Shown here: piece after piece, positions 8,051 to 15,236 of the stretch
How the letters are laid out: each line of letters opens with the position of its first letter
How positions within the stretch are numbered: the first letter of the stretch is position 1
Source: Brevibacillus_H sp041920465
Lineage (GTDB): Bacteria > Bacillota > Bacilli > Brevibacillales > Brevibacillaceae
Assembly (NCBI GenBank): GCA_041920465.1
Contig: JBHGXW010000045.1
Coordinates: 18,198-82,197, forward strand
Direction of reading: 5' to 3'
DNA: 64,000 nucleotides
Program-made: the position numbers and the translations under genes
The notes under the pieces: generated by a model
The model's input: only the letters and a program-made list of their open reading frames with translations
What the model was told of the DNA's origin: nothing
Databases searched by the model: none

Positions 8051-8947
8051 ATGGGATACTCGGAAATGCCAATGACGTTTGCCAATTCGGAAGAGGCCAA
8101 ACAAAGCGTTATTGAAAAAACACTGTTTCAAGTATTTAATCCGTTTGCCTCTTTAACATCATCAGGAGAGTACGCTCCACAAGCGGCTGCGATATCGTAT
8201 ACCGTTCAACCGGGAGATACGCTTTCAGAGATTGCTTACAAGTACGGAATTACGCTGACGGAGTTAATCAGAGAAAACAAGATATCCAATCCCAACATGG
8301 TAGGAATCGGTATGAAACTGGTCATTGGACAAAATCATGTGCCGCATACCGTAAGCCGTGGCGAAACACTTGAGCAAATCGCTCAACGATATGATATTCC
8401 GAAGCAAAAGATCATTGCCCGGAACCCTCTTCTGCAGGTTTTGCCGGATAACCTGTATGTTGGACAGGTTTTGTACATACCCATCGCGGCAGCAAAACCG
8501 GTTATGGCAGGCAACTTTCCGGTCCGAAAATCAATGGCGCAAGCGGCCAGCCGAAGTATCTTTCGCAGCAGAATGATGGACTGGCCGGTTCAGGATGCGA
8601 CGATTACCAGCGGGTTTGGCATGAGATGGGGCAAAATGCATAAGGGCGTTGATCTGTGGAATGAAGCCAAGGGAAATACGGCGATCCTGGCAGCAAAGGA
8701 TGGCGTTGTTGTCGATGCCGGTGCCAATCATGAAGGATACGGTTACATGGTGGTTATTGATCACGGAGATGGTTTGCATACTTACTATGCCCATTTGCGC
8801 AAAATCCTGGTGACAATCGGGCAAGTGGTTCAACGCGGACAAAAAATAGGCTACATGGGTCGAACGGGTGATTCAACCGGGTACCATCTGCATTTTGAAG
8901 TAAGACAAGATGACGTTCCCATGAATCCGCTTCGCTATCTTAGATAA
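8051..8947 (+). CDS. Two-LysM M23 family metallopeptidase
   Basis: 298-residue putative cell-wall endopeptidase. Two LysM peptidoglycan-binding modules (about residues 55-100, YTVQPGDTLSEIAYKYGI, and 103-150, HTVSRGETLEQIAQRYDI) precede a C-terminal M23/LytM domain. That domain has complete zinc ligands: His197 and Asp201 in HKGVDLW, His279 and His281 in HLHFEV. The first 50 residues contain no hydrophobic segment, so no signal peptide or anchor is visible. How the protein reaches the wall is unclear. AAGGAGG precedes the ATG. It lies between rho and rpmE, which are adjacent in B. subtilis, so it looks like a lineage-specific insertion. Confidence 0.9.
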   Translation: MGYSEMPMTFANSEEAKQSVIEKTLFQVFNPFASLTSSGEYAPQAAAISYTVQPGDTLSEIAYKYGITLTELIRENKISNPNMVGIGMKLVIGQNHVPHTVSRGETLEQIAQRYDIPKQKIIARNPLLQVLPDNLYVGQVLYIPIAAAKPVMAGNFPVRKSMAQAASRSIFRSRMMDWPVQDATITSGFGMRWGKMHKGVDLWNEAKGNTAILAAKDGVVVDAGANHEGYGYMVVIDHGDGLHTYYAHLRKILVTIGQVVQRGQKIGYMGRTGDSTGYHLHFEVRQDDVPMNPLRYLR

Positions 8948-8989
8948 CGCTGAAACTGGTCAATCCCTGTCCGTGAGGGTTCCCTTACA

Positions 8990-9018
8990 TTTACAACGTT
9001 CTTTTAATACGATACAAT
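8990..9018 (+). promoter_or_regulatory. Sigma-A promoter of the radical SAM gene
   Basis: TTTACA (8990-8995), a 17-bp spacer and TACAAT (9013-9018), 33 bp before the ATG. Confidence 0.6.
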
Positions 9019-9051
9019 GTCTGCAGCAAAACAGGGAAGGGATTGTACACA

Positions 9052-10317
9052 ATGAATTTGGTATATGCGGACGAGTGTGGCAAGGTTTATGATCATCCGG
9101 GTATCTGGTCGGTTGCCAGAAACGGTGATATGTTAACCGAGATCCTCGAAGAAGAGCTGATTCCGTTGCCGGAGGGGGCGACGCTGGTTAGCCTGCCGGA
9201 TACGGAACCTGTAGGGATGGATCCTGAAACTGGTGAAATGATGAAACTGTCGGGATATACCGCAGTTGGCGCCTTGCTGCCGCAGGGATATACCCGATTG
9301 CTTTTGCCCGGATATGTAAAGAAAGACAAAGAGAAAAAATTTCCGTTGTTTGGATATACCGCAGTTGTTTGGAAGGATGGTGGTTTCTGGGTTGCCGGAC
9401 GCAAGAGCGACGAGCCGCCAAAATGGAATCCGCTCAACTATCCGATGGACGAATTAAGAAGCTTGGTCGGTAAAACGCTGGAAGAGTTCCCAGACAATCG
9501 CATTCTAAAGCATCTATCCCATTGCGCGCTGGAATACGAATGCTTGACGGCTTCCAATAACTTCTTCCATCGCTGGGAAGCAGCTTTGCCCGTTTCCTAT
9601 ACCTGTAATGCCGGATGCTTCGGATGCATCTCCGAACAGCCGGCAGACAGCGGATTTGTGGCACCACAGACGAGAATGAACTTCAAGCCGACAGAGGACG
9701 AATTGGTAGAGGTAATGCTTCACCATCTGCAAACGCCGGAAAGCATAATCAGCTTCGGGCAGGGATGTGAAGGGGAACCGTCAACAATGGCCTCGATTAT
9801 TATTCCTGCCATCCGCCGGGTTCGCCAGCAAACGGATATGGGGTATATCAACATCAACACCAATGCCGGATTGACCGATCATATCAAAGGGATCGTAGAT
9901 GCTGGCCTTGACTTGATGCGGATCAGTACGATTAGCGCCATCGAGGAACATTACAACGCGTATTATCGCCCGCGCGGTTATACGCTGGAGAACGTGGCTC
10001 GTTCCGCCGAATACGCTTCCTCACAAGGTGTGTATACGTCGATTAATTATTTGTGCTTCCCGGGAGTGTTTGACCGCGAAGAAGAAATGGAAGCGATGAT
10101 CGAGTTTATCCGCCGTACAGGGATTAAGCTGATTCAGCTTCGCAATCTAAATATTGATCCCGACAGCTACTTGGCGATGATTCCGAAGGCGCAGGGCGAA
10201 ATTTTCGGGATGAAACAGGCGATTGAGATTTATCAGCAAGAGCTGCCAGATGTTGTCATCGGCTCCTTTACCCATATTCCCCCGCAAGACATGCGCCGCA
10301 GCAAAAAAATGGTCTAA
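9052..10317 (+). CDS. Uncharacterised radical SAM protein
   Basis: 421-residue protein with a canonical CxxxCxxC iron-sulfur motif (Cys185, Cys189, Cys192 in YTCNAGCFGCISEQ). It is followed by GQGCEGEPST (SAM-binding GGE-like), a beta-strand asparagine motif NINTNAG and a typical TIM-barrel core. The N-terminal 170 residues form an unrecognised domain rich in beta-like segments and Gly-Tyr-Thr-Ala-Val repeats (SGYTAVGAL, FGYTAVVWK). No SPASM-type Cys cluster is visible at the C-terminus. ATG 9052 behind AAGGGA is preferred to TTG 9043. It has its own promoter, and no substrate peptide gene is adjacent. Reaction and substrate are unknown. Confidence 0.88.
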   Translation: MNLVYADECGKVYDHPGIWSVARNGDMLTEILEEELIPLPEGATLVSLPDTEPVGMDPETGEMMKLSGYTAVGALLPQGYTRLLLPGYVKKDKEKKFPLFGYTAVVWKDGGFWVAGRKSDEPPKWNPLNYPMDELRSLVGKTLEEFPDNRILKHLSHCALEYECLTASNNFFHRWEAALPVSYTCNAGCFGCISEQPADSGFVAPQTRMNFKPTEDELVEVMLHHLQTPESIISFGQGCEGEPSTMASIIIPAIRRVRQQTDMGYININTNAGLTDHIKGIVDAGLDLMRISTISAIEEHYNAYYRPRGYTLENVARSAEYASSQGVYTSINYLCFPGVFDREEEMEAMIEFIRRTGIKLIQLRNLNIDPDSYLAMIPKAQGEIFGMKQAIEIYQQELPDVVIGSFTHIPPQDMRRSKKMV

Positions 10318-10327
10318 CAACAGCCTA

Positions 10328-10356
10328 TTGCATTCGTTAACCGGACATGATAATAT
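10328..10356 (+). promoter_or_regulatory. Sigma-A promoter of rpmE
   Basis: TTGCAT (10328-10333), 17 bp, TAATAT (10351-10356). It lies 66 bp before the rpmE start, giving L31 its own transcription unit. Confidence 0.6.
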
Positions 10357-10421
10357 CTTTTCATGTGCGTTTATATAACTCTGTTTCGGTAGACGATTCA
10401 GGGCGGAAAGAGGTGGAAATG

Positions 10422-10622
10422 ATGAAACAAGGAATTCATCCTAATTACAATCTGGTAAAAGTTACTTGTGCTTGCGGTAACGAGTTTGAATCCGGTTCTG
10501 TGAAACAAGCTCTTCGCGTAGAGATCTGCTCTAACTGCCACCCATTCTTCACAGGTAAACAAAAATTTGTAGATGCAGGTGGACGTGTAGATCGTTTCAA
10601 ACGCAAATACAACCTTTCTTAA
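10422..10622 (+). CDS. rpmE: 50S ribosomal protein L31, zinc-binding type
   Basis: 66-residue L31 that bridges the ribosomal subunits. It keeps the zinc-site cysteines (CACGNEF and CSNCHPF), so this is the C+ form used when zinc is plentiful; the C- paralogue is not in the window. The family N-terminus MKQGIHPNY fixes the start at 10422 rather than the ATG one codon earlier. AGGTGG precedes it. It belongs near rho in Bacillus, here separated by two inserted genes. Confidence 0.96.
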   Translation: MKQGIHPNYNLVKVTCACGNEFESGSVKQALRVEICSNCHPFFTGKQKFVDAGGRVDRFKRKYNLS

Positions 10623-10633
10623 TGCAAACCAAG

Positions 10634-10667
10634 AACCAGGTAGGGATTCTCTGCCTGGTTTTTTTCT
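10634..10667 (+). terminator. Rho-independent terminator after rpmE
   Basis: AACCAGGTAG pairs with CTGCCTGGTT (one G-T pair) and a run of seven T follows. Confidence 0.9.
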
Positions 10668-10679
10668 TTCTACGACTCA

Positions 10680-10708
10680 TTGGCGGGACCGACCCAAAAT
10701 GGTATGAT
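10680..10708 (+). promoter_or_regulatory. Sigma-A promoter of tdk
   Basis: TTGGCG (10680-10685), 17 bp, TATGAT (10703-10708). The transcript would start near 10715 and carry a leader of about 75 nt with a hairpin before the gene. Confidence 0.55.
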
Positions 10709-10751
10709 GGTACATGATTGCCTGAACGAAGGGCTAATAATTTGTTGGGGT

Positions 10752-10776
10752 CCCGCCGGGCTCGGTGGGTTTTCTT
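10752..10776 (+). terminator. Terminator-like hairpin in the tdk leader
   Basis: CCCGCCG (10752-10758) pairs with CGGTGGG (10763-10769), then TTTTCTT. Arms and flanks (GGGGTCCCGCC) match the dispersed GC-rich hairpin family, but the long conserved loop is missing. It lies between the predicted promoter and start of tdk, so it could act as an attenuator. It could equally be a decayed repeat. Confidence 0.5.
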
Positions 10777-10791
10777 AGGGGGAAACGCAAG

Positions 10792-11409
10792 GTGGCACAA
10801 CTATACTTCCGATATGGTGCAATGAATGCATCCAAATCCATACAACTGTTAACGGTAGCACATAATTATGAGCAATCAGGCAAAAAAGTGATTGTGCTGA
10901 CTCCGGCAATTGATGATCGATACGGTGTTGGCAAAGTGGCTTCACGGGTGGGAATAAGCCGTGACGCGATTCCGATTCATTTCGAGACTGATATTTTTCG
11001 GATTGTGGAAGAGCAGGAAAGCAGACCTGATTGCGTCTTGATTGATGAAGGGCAATTCCTTGGTCCGCATCATGTCTCTCAAATTGCCAATATTGTTGAT
11101 CTCCTGCAAATACCGGTAATTGTCTACGGATTGTTAAAAAACTTTAAAAACGAGTTGTTTGAAGGAAGCCAACACTTGTTGTGTGAAGCGGATAAAATTG
11201 AGGAAATCAAGACGGTTTGCGTATATTGCAACAAGAAAGCGACGCATATTTTGAAGTTTAAAGACGGTGAACCGGTTTATACGGGACAAACCATCGAGAT
11301 CGGCGGAGAAGAGACGTACAGCAGTGTTTGTCGCCGCCATTATTACAATCCCCCCGTCAACAGTTTAGGACGACAGTCGGAAGAAGAATGCTCCATTCAT
11401 GAAATTTGA
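10792..11409 (+). CDS. tdk: Thymidine kinase
   Basis: 205-residue class II thymidine kinase that phosphorylates thymidine in the salvage pathway. It resembles the E. coli type from its start (AQLYFRYGAMNASKS). Walker A reads GAMNASKS, with Ser in place of the usual Gly before Lys. Other motifs are LIDEGQFL, the thymidine-binding YGL segment, and a zinc-finger pair (CVYC and a C-terminal Cys/His). GTG 10792 is chosen because AGGGGG lies 9 bp upstream and the product matches the family N-terminus; the longer GTG at 10765 lies inside a hairpin. Confidence 0.93.
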   Translation: MAQLYFRYGAMNASKSIQLLTVAHNYEQSGKKVIVLTPAIDDRYGVGKVASRVGISRDAIPIHFETDIFRIVEEQESRPDCVLIDEGQFLGPHHVSQIANIVDLLQIPVIVYGLLKNFKNELFEGSQHLLCEADKIEEIKTVCVYCNKKATHILKFKDGEPVYTGQTIEIGGEETYSSVCRRHYYNPPVNSLGRQSEEECSIHEI

Positions 11410-11487
11410 CTGCAAGATTCCGCAAGAAGGATAAATAATGCCACTTCCTGCACAAACTACGCATATCAACAGGAGGTGGCTTTTGTT

Positions 11488-11988
11488 ATGCAAAAACCGG
11501 TATTCAATTGGCTGCGTTGTTTTTCGCTCGGCTTAATCGGCAGTCTTTTGGCCGCAATGGTAGGCTGCAACTCAACCTCTTCTCCCGATGGACGGAGCTA
11601 CGGGGTCAGAAGCATGGATCCAACGCAAAACTCCACTCGTGTGACCGATTACAACCGGGATGTGATTGATCGGGGAAGTTATCCAGTGGAAGACCGGGAT
11701 GAATTGATGGGGCGAAACGATAATCCGAATCTGGTGATTGGTCATCAGGAGGTTCAGAATACAGGGCTGGATGTCCGCAACCTGCAGATGATGGCAAAGA
11801 GCGTGCCGGGGGTGGAAAATGCGAGAATCACCTTGAGCGGAGATAATGCATATGTAACGTTAGACTTGATACCCAATGTAACGGCAGGTCAGGCAAGAGA
11901 TATTGAGCGGCGGGTGATTACGGCCTTAACGCAAAAAGTGCCGCGCTACGATTTTCATATTACCTCCAACGACGGGTATCACCGGTAA
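11488..11988 (+). CDS. YhcN/YlaJ family sporulation lipoprotein
   Basis: 166-residue predicted lipoprotein. It has a basic-hydrophobic signal peptide (FNWLRCFSLGLIGSLLAAM) ending in a lipobox-like MVGC, then a polar linker rich in Asp, Asn and Arg. The C-terminal domain has the family pattern VPGVENARITLSGDNAYVTLDL. Members of this family are spore-coat or inner-spore-membrane-associated proteins in Bacillus, and some affect germination. ATG 11488 is preferred to GTG 11476, which overlaps AGGAGGTGG. No sporulation promoter was identified. Confidence 0.85.
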   Translation: MQKPVFNWLRCFSLGLIGSLLAAMVGCNSTSSPDGRSYGVRSMDPTQNSTRVTDYNRDVIDRGSYPVEDRDELMGRNDNPNLVIGHQEVQNTGLDVRNLQMMAKSVPGVENARITLSGDNAYVTLDLIPNVTAGQARDIERRVITALTQKVPRYDFHITSNDGYHR

Positions 11989-11992
11989 ATAA

Positions 11993-12027
11993 CCCGCCCG
12001 ACTACAGCTAGCGCTACGTCGGGCGGG
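11993..12027. repeat. GC-rich hairpin repeat, copy b
   Basis: Perfect 10-bp arms CCCGCCCGAC and GTCGGGCGGG enclose a 15-nt loop. Read on the minus strand the loop is GTAGCGCTAGCTGTA, matching the family pattern. It lies just before a separate true terminator. Confidence 0.8.
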
Positions 12028-12033
12028 CCCCAC

Positions 12034-12060
12034 AAGGCTCATGATCCTGAGCCTTTTTTC
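12034..12060 (+). terminator. Rho-independent terminator before prfA
   Basis: AGGCTCA (12035-12041) pairs with TGAGCCT (12048-12054), followed by TTTTT. It ends the lipoprotein transcript. Confidence 0.88.
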
Positions 12061-12061
12061 T

Positions 12062-12090
12062 TTGACTTATATGTGGTTTTCTTCTATAAT
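12062..12090 (+). promoter_or_regulatory. Sigma-A promoter of prfA-prmC
   Basis: TTGACT (12062-12067), 17 bp, TATAAT (12085-12090). This is a near-consensus promoter about 35 bp before the GTG start. Confidence 0.8.
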
Positions 12091-12133
12091 TATACTGTTA
12101 TCGAGCAATTTGTTAATTTGGGGTGAAATTACG

Positions 12134-13207
12134 GTGTTAAATCGCTTATCTGCAGTTGAAGAGCGGTATGAAGAAGTTACCAACCTATTGTGTGACCCCG
12201 ACGTCATCAATGACACCAAAAAGTTGCGGGAATTATCCAAGGAACAGTCCTCTTTGGAAGAGACAGTAACCGTTTATCGTGAATATAAATCTGTTGTGCA
12301 GCAGCTGGAAGACGCTAAGGCGATGTTCGAAGAAAAGCTGGACGACGAAATGCGGGAAATGGTCAAGATGGAAATCTCTGACCTGACTGAACGGAAGGAA
12401 CAACTGGAACAAAAACTGAAAATCCTGCTTTTGCCGAAAGATCCGAATGACGACAAAAACGTAATTGTCGAAATTCGCGGTGCGGCAGGCGGTGACGAAG
12501 CGGCGTTGTTTGCTGCTGACTTGTTCCGTATGTATACCCGTTTTGCTGAGCGTCATGGCTTTAAAGTAGAAATCCTCGAAGCGAACCCGACGGACATTGG
12601 CGGCTACAAAGAGATTATCTTCTCGGTAAATGGCCGCGGTGCATACAGCAAGCTCAAATTCGAGAGTGGTGCACACCGGGTGCAGCGCATTCCGGCAACT
12701 GAGTCGGGCGGCCGCATTCACACCTCTACTTCCACCGTCATTGTGTTACCGGAAGTAGAAGAGTTGGAAGTCGAGTTGAACGAAAAAGACATTCGTGTGG
12801 ATACATTCTGTTCCAGCGGCGCTGGCGGACAAAGTGTTAACACCACCAAATCGGCTGTTCGCGTAACGCATATTCCTACGGGAATTGTGGTTTCCTGTCA
12901 GGATGAGAAATCACAGAACTCCAACAAGGAAAAGGCGCTCCGCGTTCTTCGCGCCCGTTTGTTTGACTTCTATCAGCAGCAAGCGATGGCAGAGCAGGAT
13001 GCGACACGCAAGAGCCTGGTGGGAACTGGTGACCGAAGTGAGCGTATTCGTACGTACAACTTCCCGCAAAGCCGCGTAACCGATCATCGCATTGGTCTTA
13101 CTTTGCACCGGCTGGACACCATCCTGGATGGAGATTTGGATGAGGTAATTGACAACCTGATCCTGCATGAACAGACGGAGTTGATGAAAAGTCATGCTTC
13201 CGCTTAA
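12134..13207 (+). CDS. prfA: Peptide chain release factor 1
   Basis: 357-residue RF1 that ends translation at UAA and UAG. The stop-codon recognition loop is PAT (RIPATESGGRIHTST) and the peptidyl-hydrolysis motif is GAGGQSVN. The N-terminal coiled-coil domain (LSAVEERYEEV onward) is complete. GTG 12134 (VLNRLSAVEERY) follows GGGGTGA and gives the usual RF1 length; an in-frame ATG at 12041 would read through the promoter. The next gene encodes the methylase of its GGQ glutamine. Confidence 0.97.
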   Translation: MLNRLSAVEERYEEVTNLLCDPDVINDTKKLRELSKEQSSLEETVTVYREYKSVVQQLEDAKAMFEEKLDDEMREMVKMEISDLTERKEQLEQKLKILLLPKDPNDDKNVIVEIRGAAGGDEAALFAADLFRMYTRFAERHGFKVEILEANPTDIGGYKEIIFSVNGRGAYSKLKFESGAHRVQRIPATESGGRIHTSTSTVIVLPEVEELEVELNEKDIRVDTFCSSGAGGQSVNTTKSAVRVTHIPTGIVVSCQDEKSQNSNKEKALRVLRARLFDFYQQQAMAEQDATRKSLVGTGDRSERIRTYNFPQSRVTDHRIGLTLHRLDTILDGDLDEVIDNLILHEQTELMKSHASA

Positions 13208-13211
13208 TGCG

Positions 13212-14093
13212 ATGAAGATAACGACGATCCGAGAAGCCCATCTGGGGGCTTCTTCTTTTTTACGGGAAGCGGGAAGTGCGGACCCTAAGTTCGAAGCGGA
13301 ACTGCTGCTTCGCCATGTCCTCAATATGGACCGAACCGCCTTCTTGATTTCCATGCAAGAACCAATTGCCCAAGAGGCGGTTGAAAAGCTGGCCGTTCTT
13401 TGTCAACGACGGGCCAAGCGCGAACCGATTCAATATATGATCGGGAAGCAAGAGTTCTACGGGAGGGATTTTTGTGTCGCACCTGGTGTTTTAATCCCTC
13501 GTCCGGAGACAGAGATATTAATTGAACAGATCCTTAAACAAGCCGGGCAGCTTTGGTTGAATGAAGAACCGCTTGATGTTGTTGATATTGGGACGGGAAG
13601 TGGAGCTATTGCCCTGACACTTGCATGTGAGCGCCCGGAATGGAATATTTCTACGATCGATCTCTCGATGGATGCCATTTCGATAGCACGCCGGAATGCC
13701 GAGGCTTTGGGAGTGGCCGAGCGGGTTCAATTTCTGAACGGCGATCTAGCCGAGCCGCTCATCTCGGGTAACAAGCAGGTGGATATTCTCGTATCGAATC
13801 CACCCTATATTCCAAGCGCGGATGTGAATGAACTGGACGAAGAAGTTCGTGATTACGAACCCATATTGGCGTTGGATGGCGGAGAGGATGGGCTTGATTG
13901 CTACCGCCGGATTTGTTCAGCCCTTCCGCAGATTTTGAAACCGGTGGCGCTTGTCGGTTTTGAAGTGGGGATTCATCAAGCTCAAGCTGTGGCCGAACTG
14001 CTTCAATCCTCCAATCAGATTGATGAAGTGCTGATTGTTCCCGATTTGGCGGGAATCGACAGGGTGGTATTGGGCTGGCGAAGCCGATTCTAG
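13212..14093 (+). CDS. prmC: Release factor glutamine N5-methyltransferase
   Basis: 293-residue SAM-dependent methylase that modifies the glutamine of the GGQ motif of RF1 and RF2. The N-terminal helical domain is followed by a Rossmann domain with DIGTGSGAIAL (SAM loop) and the catalytic SNPPYIP. ATG 13212 (MKITTIREAHLGASSFL) matches the B. subtilis start and lies 4 bp after the prfA stop. An alternative ATG at 13194 would overlap prfA by 14 bp. Neither has a good Shine-Dalgarno, so translation is probably coupled to prfA. Confidence 0.94.
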   Translation: MKITTIREAHLGASSFLREAGSADPKFEAELLLRHVLNMDRTAFLISMQEPIAQEAVEKLAVLCQRRAKREPIQYMIGKQEFYGRDFCVAPGVLIPRPETEILIEQILKQAGQLWLNEEPLDVVDIGTGSGAIALTLACERPEWNISTIDLSMDAISIARRNAEALGVAERVQFLNGDLAEPLISGNKQVDILVSNPPYIPSADVNELDEEVRDYEPILALDGGEDGLDCYRRICSALPQILKPVALVGFEVGIHQAQAVAELLQSSNQIDEVLIVPDLAGIDRVVLGWRSRF

Positions 14094-14122
14094 ACTTGCC
14101 CCGCCCGGCGCTTTTCTGGGCT

Positions 14123-14156
14123 CCGCTCGGCGTAGCCTACGCTGTGGCCGAGCGGG
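14123..14156. repeat. GC-rich hairpin repeat, copy c
   Basis: CCGCTCGGC (14123-14131) and GCCGAGCGG (14147-14155) enclose a 15-nt loop reading GTAGCCTACGCTGTG. A further partial arm (CCCCGCCCGGCGC) lies just upstream at 14099-14111. It sits between prmC and the spoIIR promoter and has no T run. Confidence 0.78.
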
Positions 14157-14202
14157 TTACGTCAGCTAAAGTAGGATGGGTATAAATTTGATAGAGAACC
14201 GC

Positions 14203-14231
14203 GTATAAATGATAGATTTCCTGTCTATACT
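14203..14231 (+). promoter_or_regulatory. Sigma-F promoter of spoIIR
   Basis: GTATA (14203-14207), 15 bp, GTCTATACT (14223-14231) fits the sigma-F pattern GYWTA-N15-GGnnAnAnT except one G. The same GTATAAAT...GATAGA block occurs a second time 24 bp upstream (14180-14195). spoIIR is a forespore sigma-F gene in B. subtilis. Confidence 0.7.
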
Positions 14232-14288
14232 GACGGCTAGAGAGATAAGAAATCCTTCCGTTAGAGAAAATGAGGGGAGACGGTCATA

Positions 14289-15029
14289 ATGAAGCGGTTC
14301 TTTTTTATTCTGTTTGCATTCACGATGGTGATCATGAGTTGGGAAGCACAACGGTCGGCTTCAGCCAATGCGCTGGACAACGGGCCTATTCCCAAAGAGT
14401 CGATTCGGCTTCGAATCATTGCCAACAGTGATTCTTTTCAGGATCAATGGCTAAAACGCAAAGTACGCGATTCCATTGTGGAGCAGATGAACCAATGGGT
14501 AAAGGACCTGCATTCATATGACGAAGCCCGTTCATTTGTGGCAAAGAAATTGCCAAAGCTTCAACAAATCGTAGACAATACCATTCAACAATATGGTTTT
14601 TCTTATAAAGCAGTGGTTGATTTCGGCAAAGTGCCGTTTCCGACCAAATTGTACGGCTCTTATGTATATCCGGCCGGTGACTATGAAGCACTGCGTGTGC
14701 GGATCGGAGAAGCCAAAGGCCAAAACTGGTGGTGCGTATTGTTCCCGCCTCTCTGCTTCATTGATATGTCCAATGGAGATGCCGTAGTTGCCAAAAAACA
14801 GCAGCAGCCATGGTTCACGCGTGAATACGATGATCTCGAAGAAGAGAAGCGGCTGATGCGCGAGAAAACATCCGCAGATATTGTGGATTATGTGGATAAT
14901 ACTGTGAATGAACAGCCGCAGCAAGAACTTCTTGAACGGCAAGATGAGGTGGCAAGGGCAGAAGCCCCGGCCGTTCCTGAAGTGGAAGTGCGATTTTACT
15001 TATGGGATAAGCTTGTCTCTTTCTTTTGA
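14289..15029 (+). CDS. spoIIR: Stage II sporulation protein R
   Basis: 246-residue secreted signalling protein. Made in the forespore, it crosses to the intermembrane space and triggers SpoIIGA to process pro-sigma-E. An N-terminal signal segment (RFFFILFAFTMVIMSW) precedes the conserved SpoIIR domain: IRLRIIANSDSFQDQ, VDFGKVPFPTKLYGSYVYPAG and GEAKGQNWWCVLFPPLCFID. A charged C-terminal region with many Glu and Gln varies in the family. The start follows GAGGGGAGA. It has a sigma-F-like promoter and a following terminator, so it is monocistronic. Its 3' end holds two DnaA-box sequences. Confidence 0.95.
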   Translation: MKRFFFILFAFTMVIMSWEAQRSASANALDNGPIPKESIRLRIIANSDSFQDQWLKRKVRDSIVEQMNQWVKDLHSYDEARSFVAKKLPKLQQIVDNTIQQYGFSYKAVVDFGKVPFPTKLYGSYVYPAGDYEALRVRIGEAKGQNWWCVLFPPLCFIDMSNGDAVVAKKQQQPWFTREYDDLEEEKRLMREKTSADIVDYVDNTVNEQPQQELLERQDEVARAEAPAVPEVEVRFYLWDKLVSFF

Positions 15030-15236
15030 TAACCTTTCATATTGCTCCCCCTATTCCTACCTTTTCATTTGAAAGGTAGGTTTTTTTACTTGCTTTTATC
15101 CACAGGTTATACACAGGCTGTTGAAAACTTTAGGGGGAGATTCTATACTAGGGAAACGAACCGTTGCAGATCAACGGATAGAAAGGGTTTGCAAGATGGA
15201 AACGAAAGTTTGGAATGTGGATAAAAATGTGGAGAA
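14882..15236. promoter_or_regulatory. DnaA-box cluster at spoIIR-ywlC
   Basis: Four perfect boxes of the form TTATnCACA are present: 14891-14899 (minus), 15096-15104 and 15107-15115 (plus), 15216-15224 (minus). One-mismatch boxes lie at 14882-14890 and 15228-15236. The two intergenic boxes start 11 bp apart, about one helical turn. In B. subtilis a DnaA-binding cluster at ywlC acts as an oriC-proximal regulator of initiation, to my recollection; the position next to ywlC is the same here. Confidence 0.75.
15056..15087 (+). terminator. Rho-independent terminator after spoIIR
   Basis: CCTACCTTT pairs with AAAGGTAGG across a 7-nt loop, followed by seven T. Confidence 0.9.

Noticed and set aside
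10797..10850. Non-canonical Walker A (Ser for Gly before Lys) in thymidine kinase
   Set aside because: As far as I recall, NASKS/NSSKS versions are common in related Firmicute thymidine kinases, so this is not evidence of inactivity.
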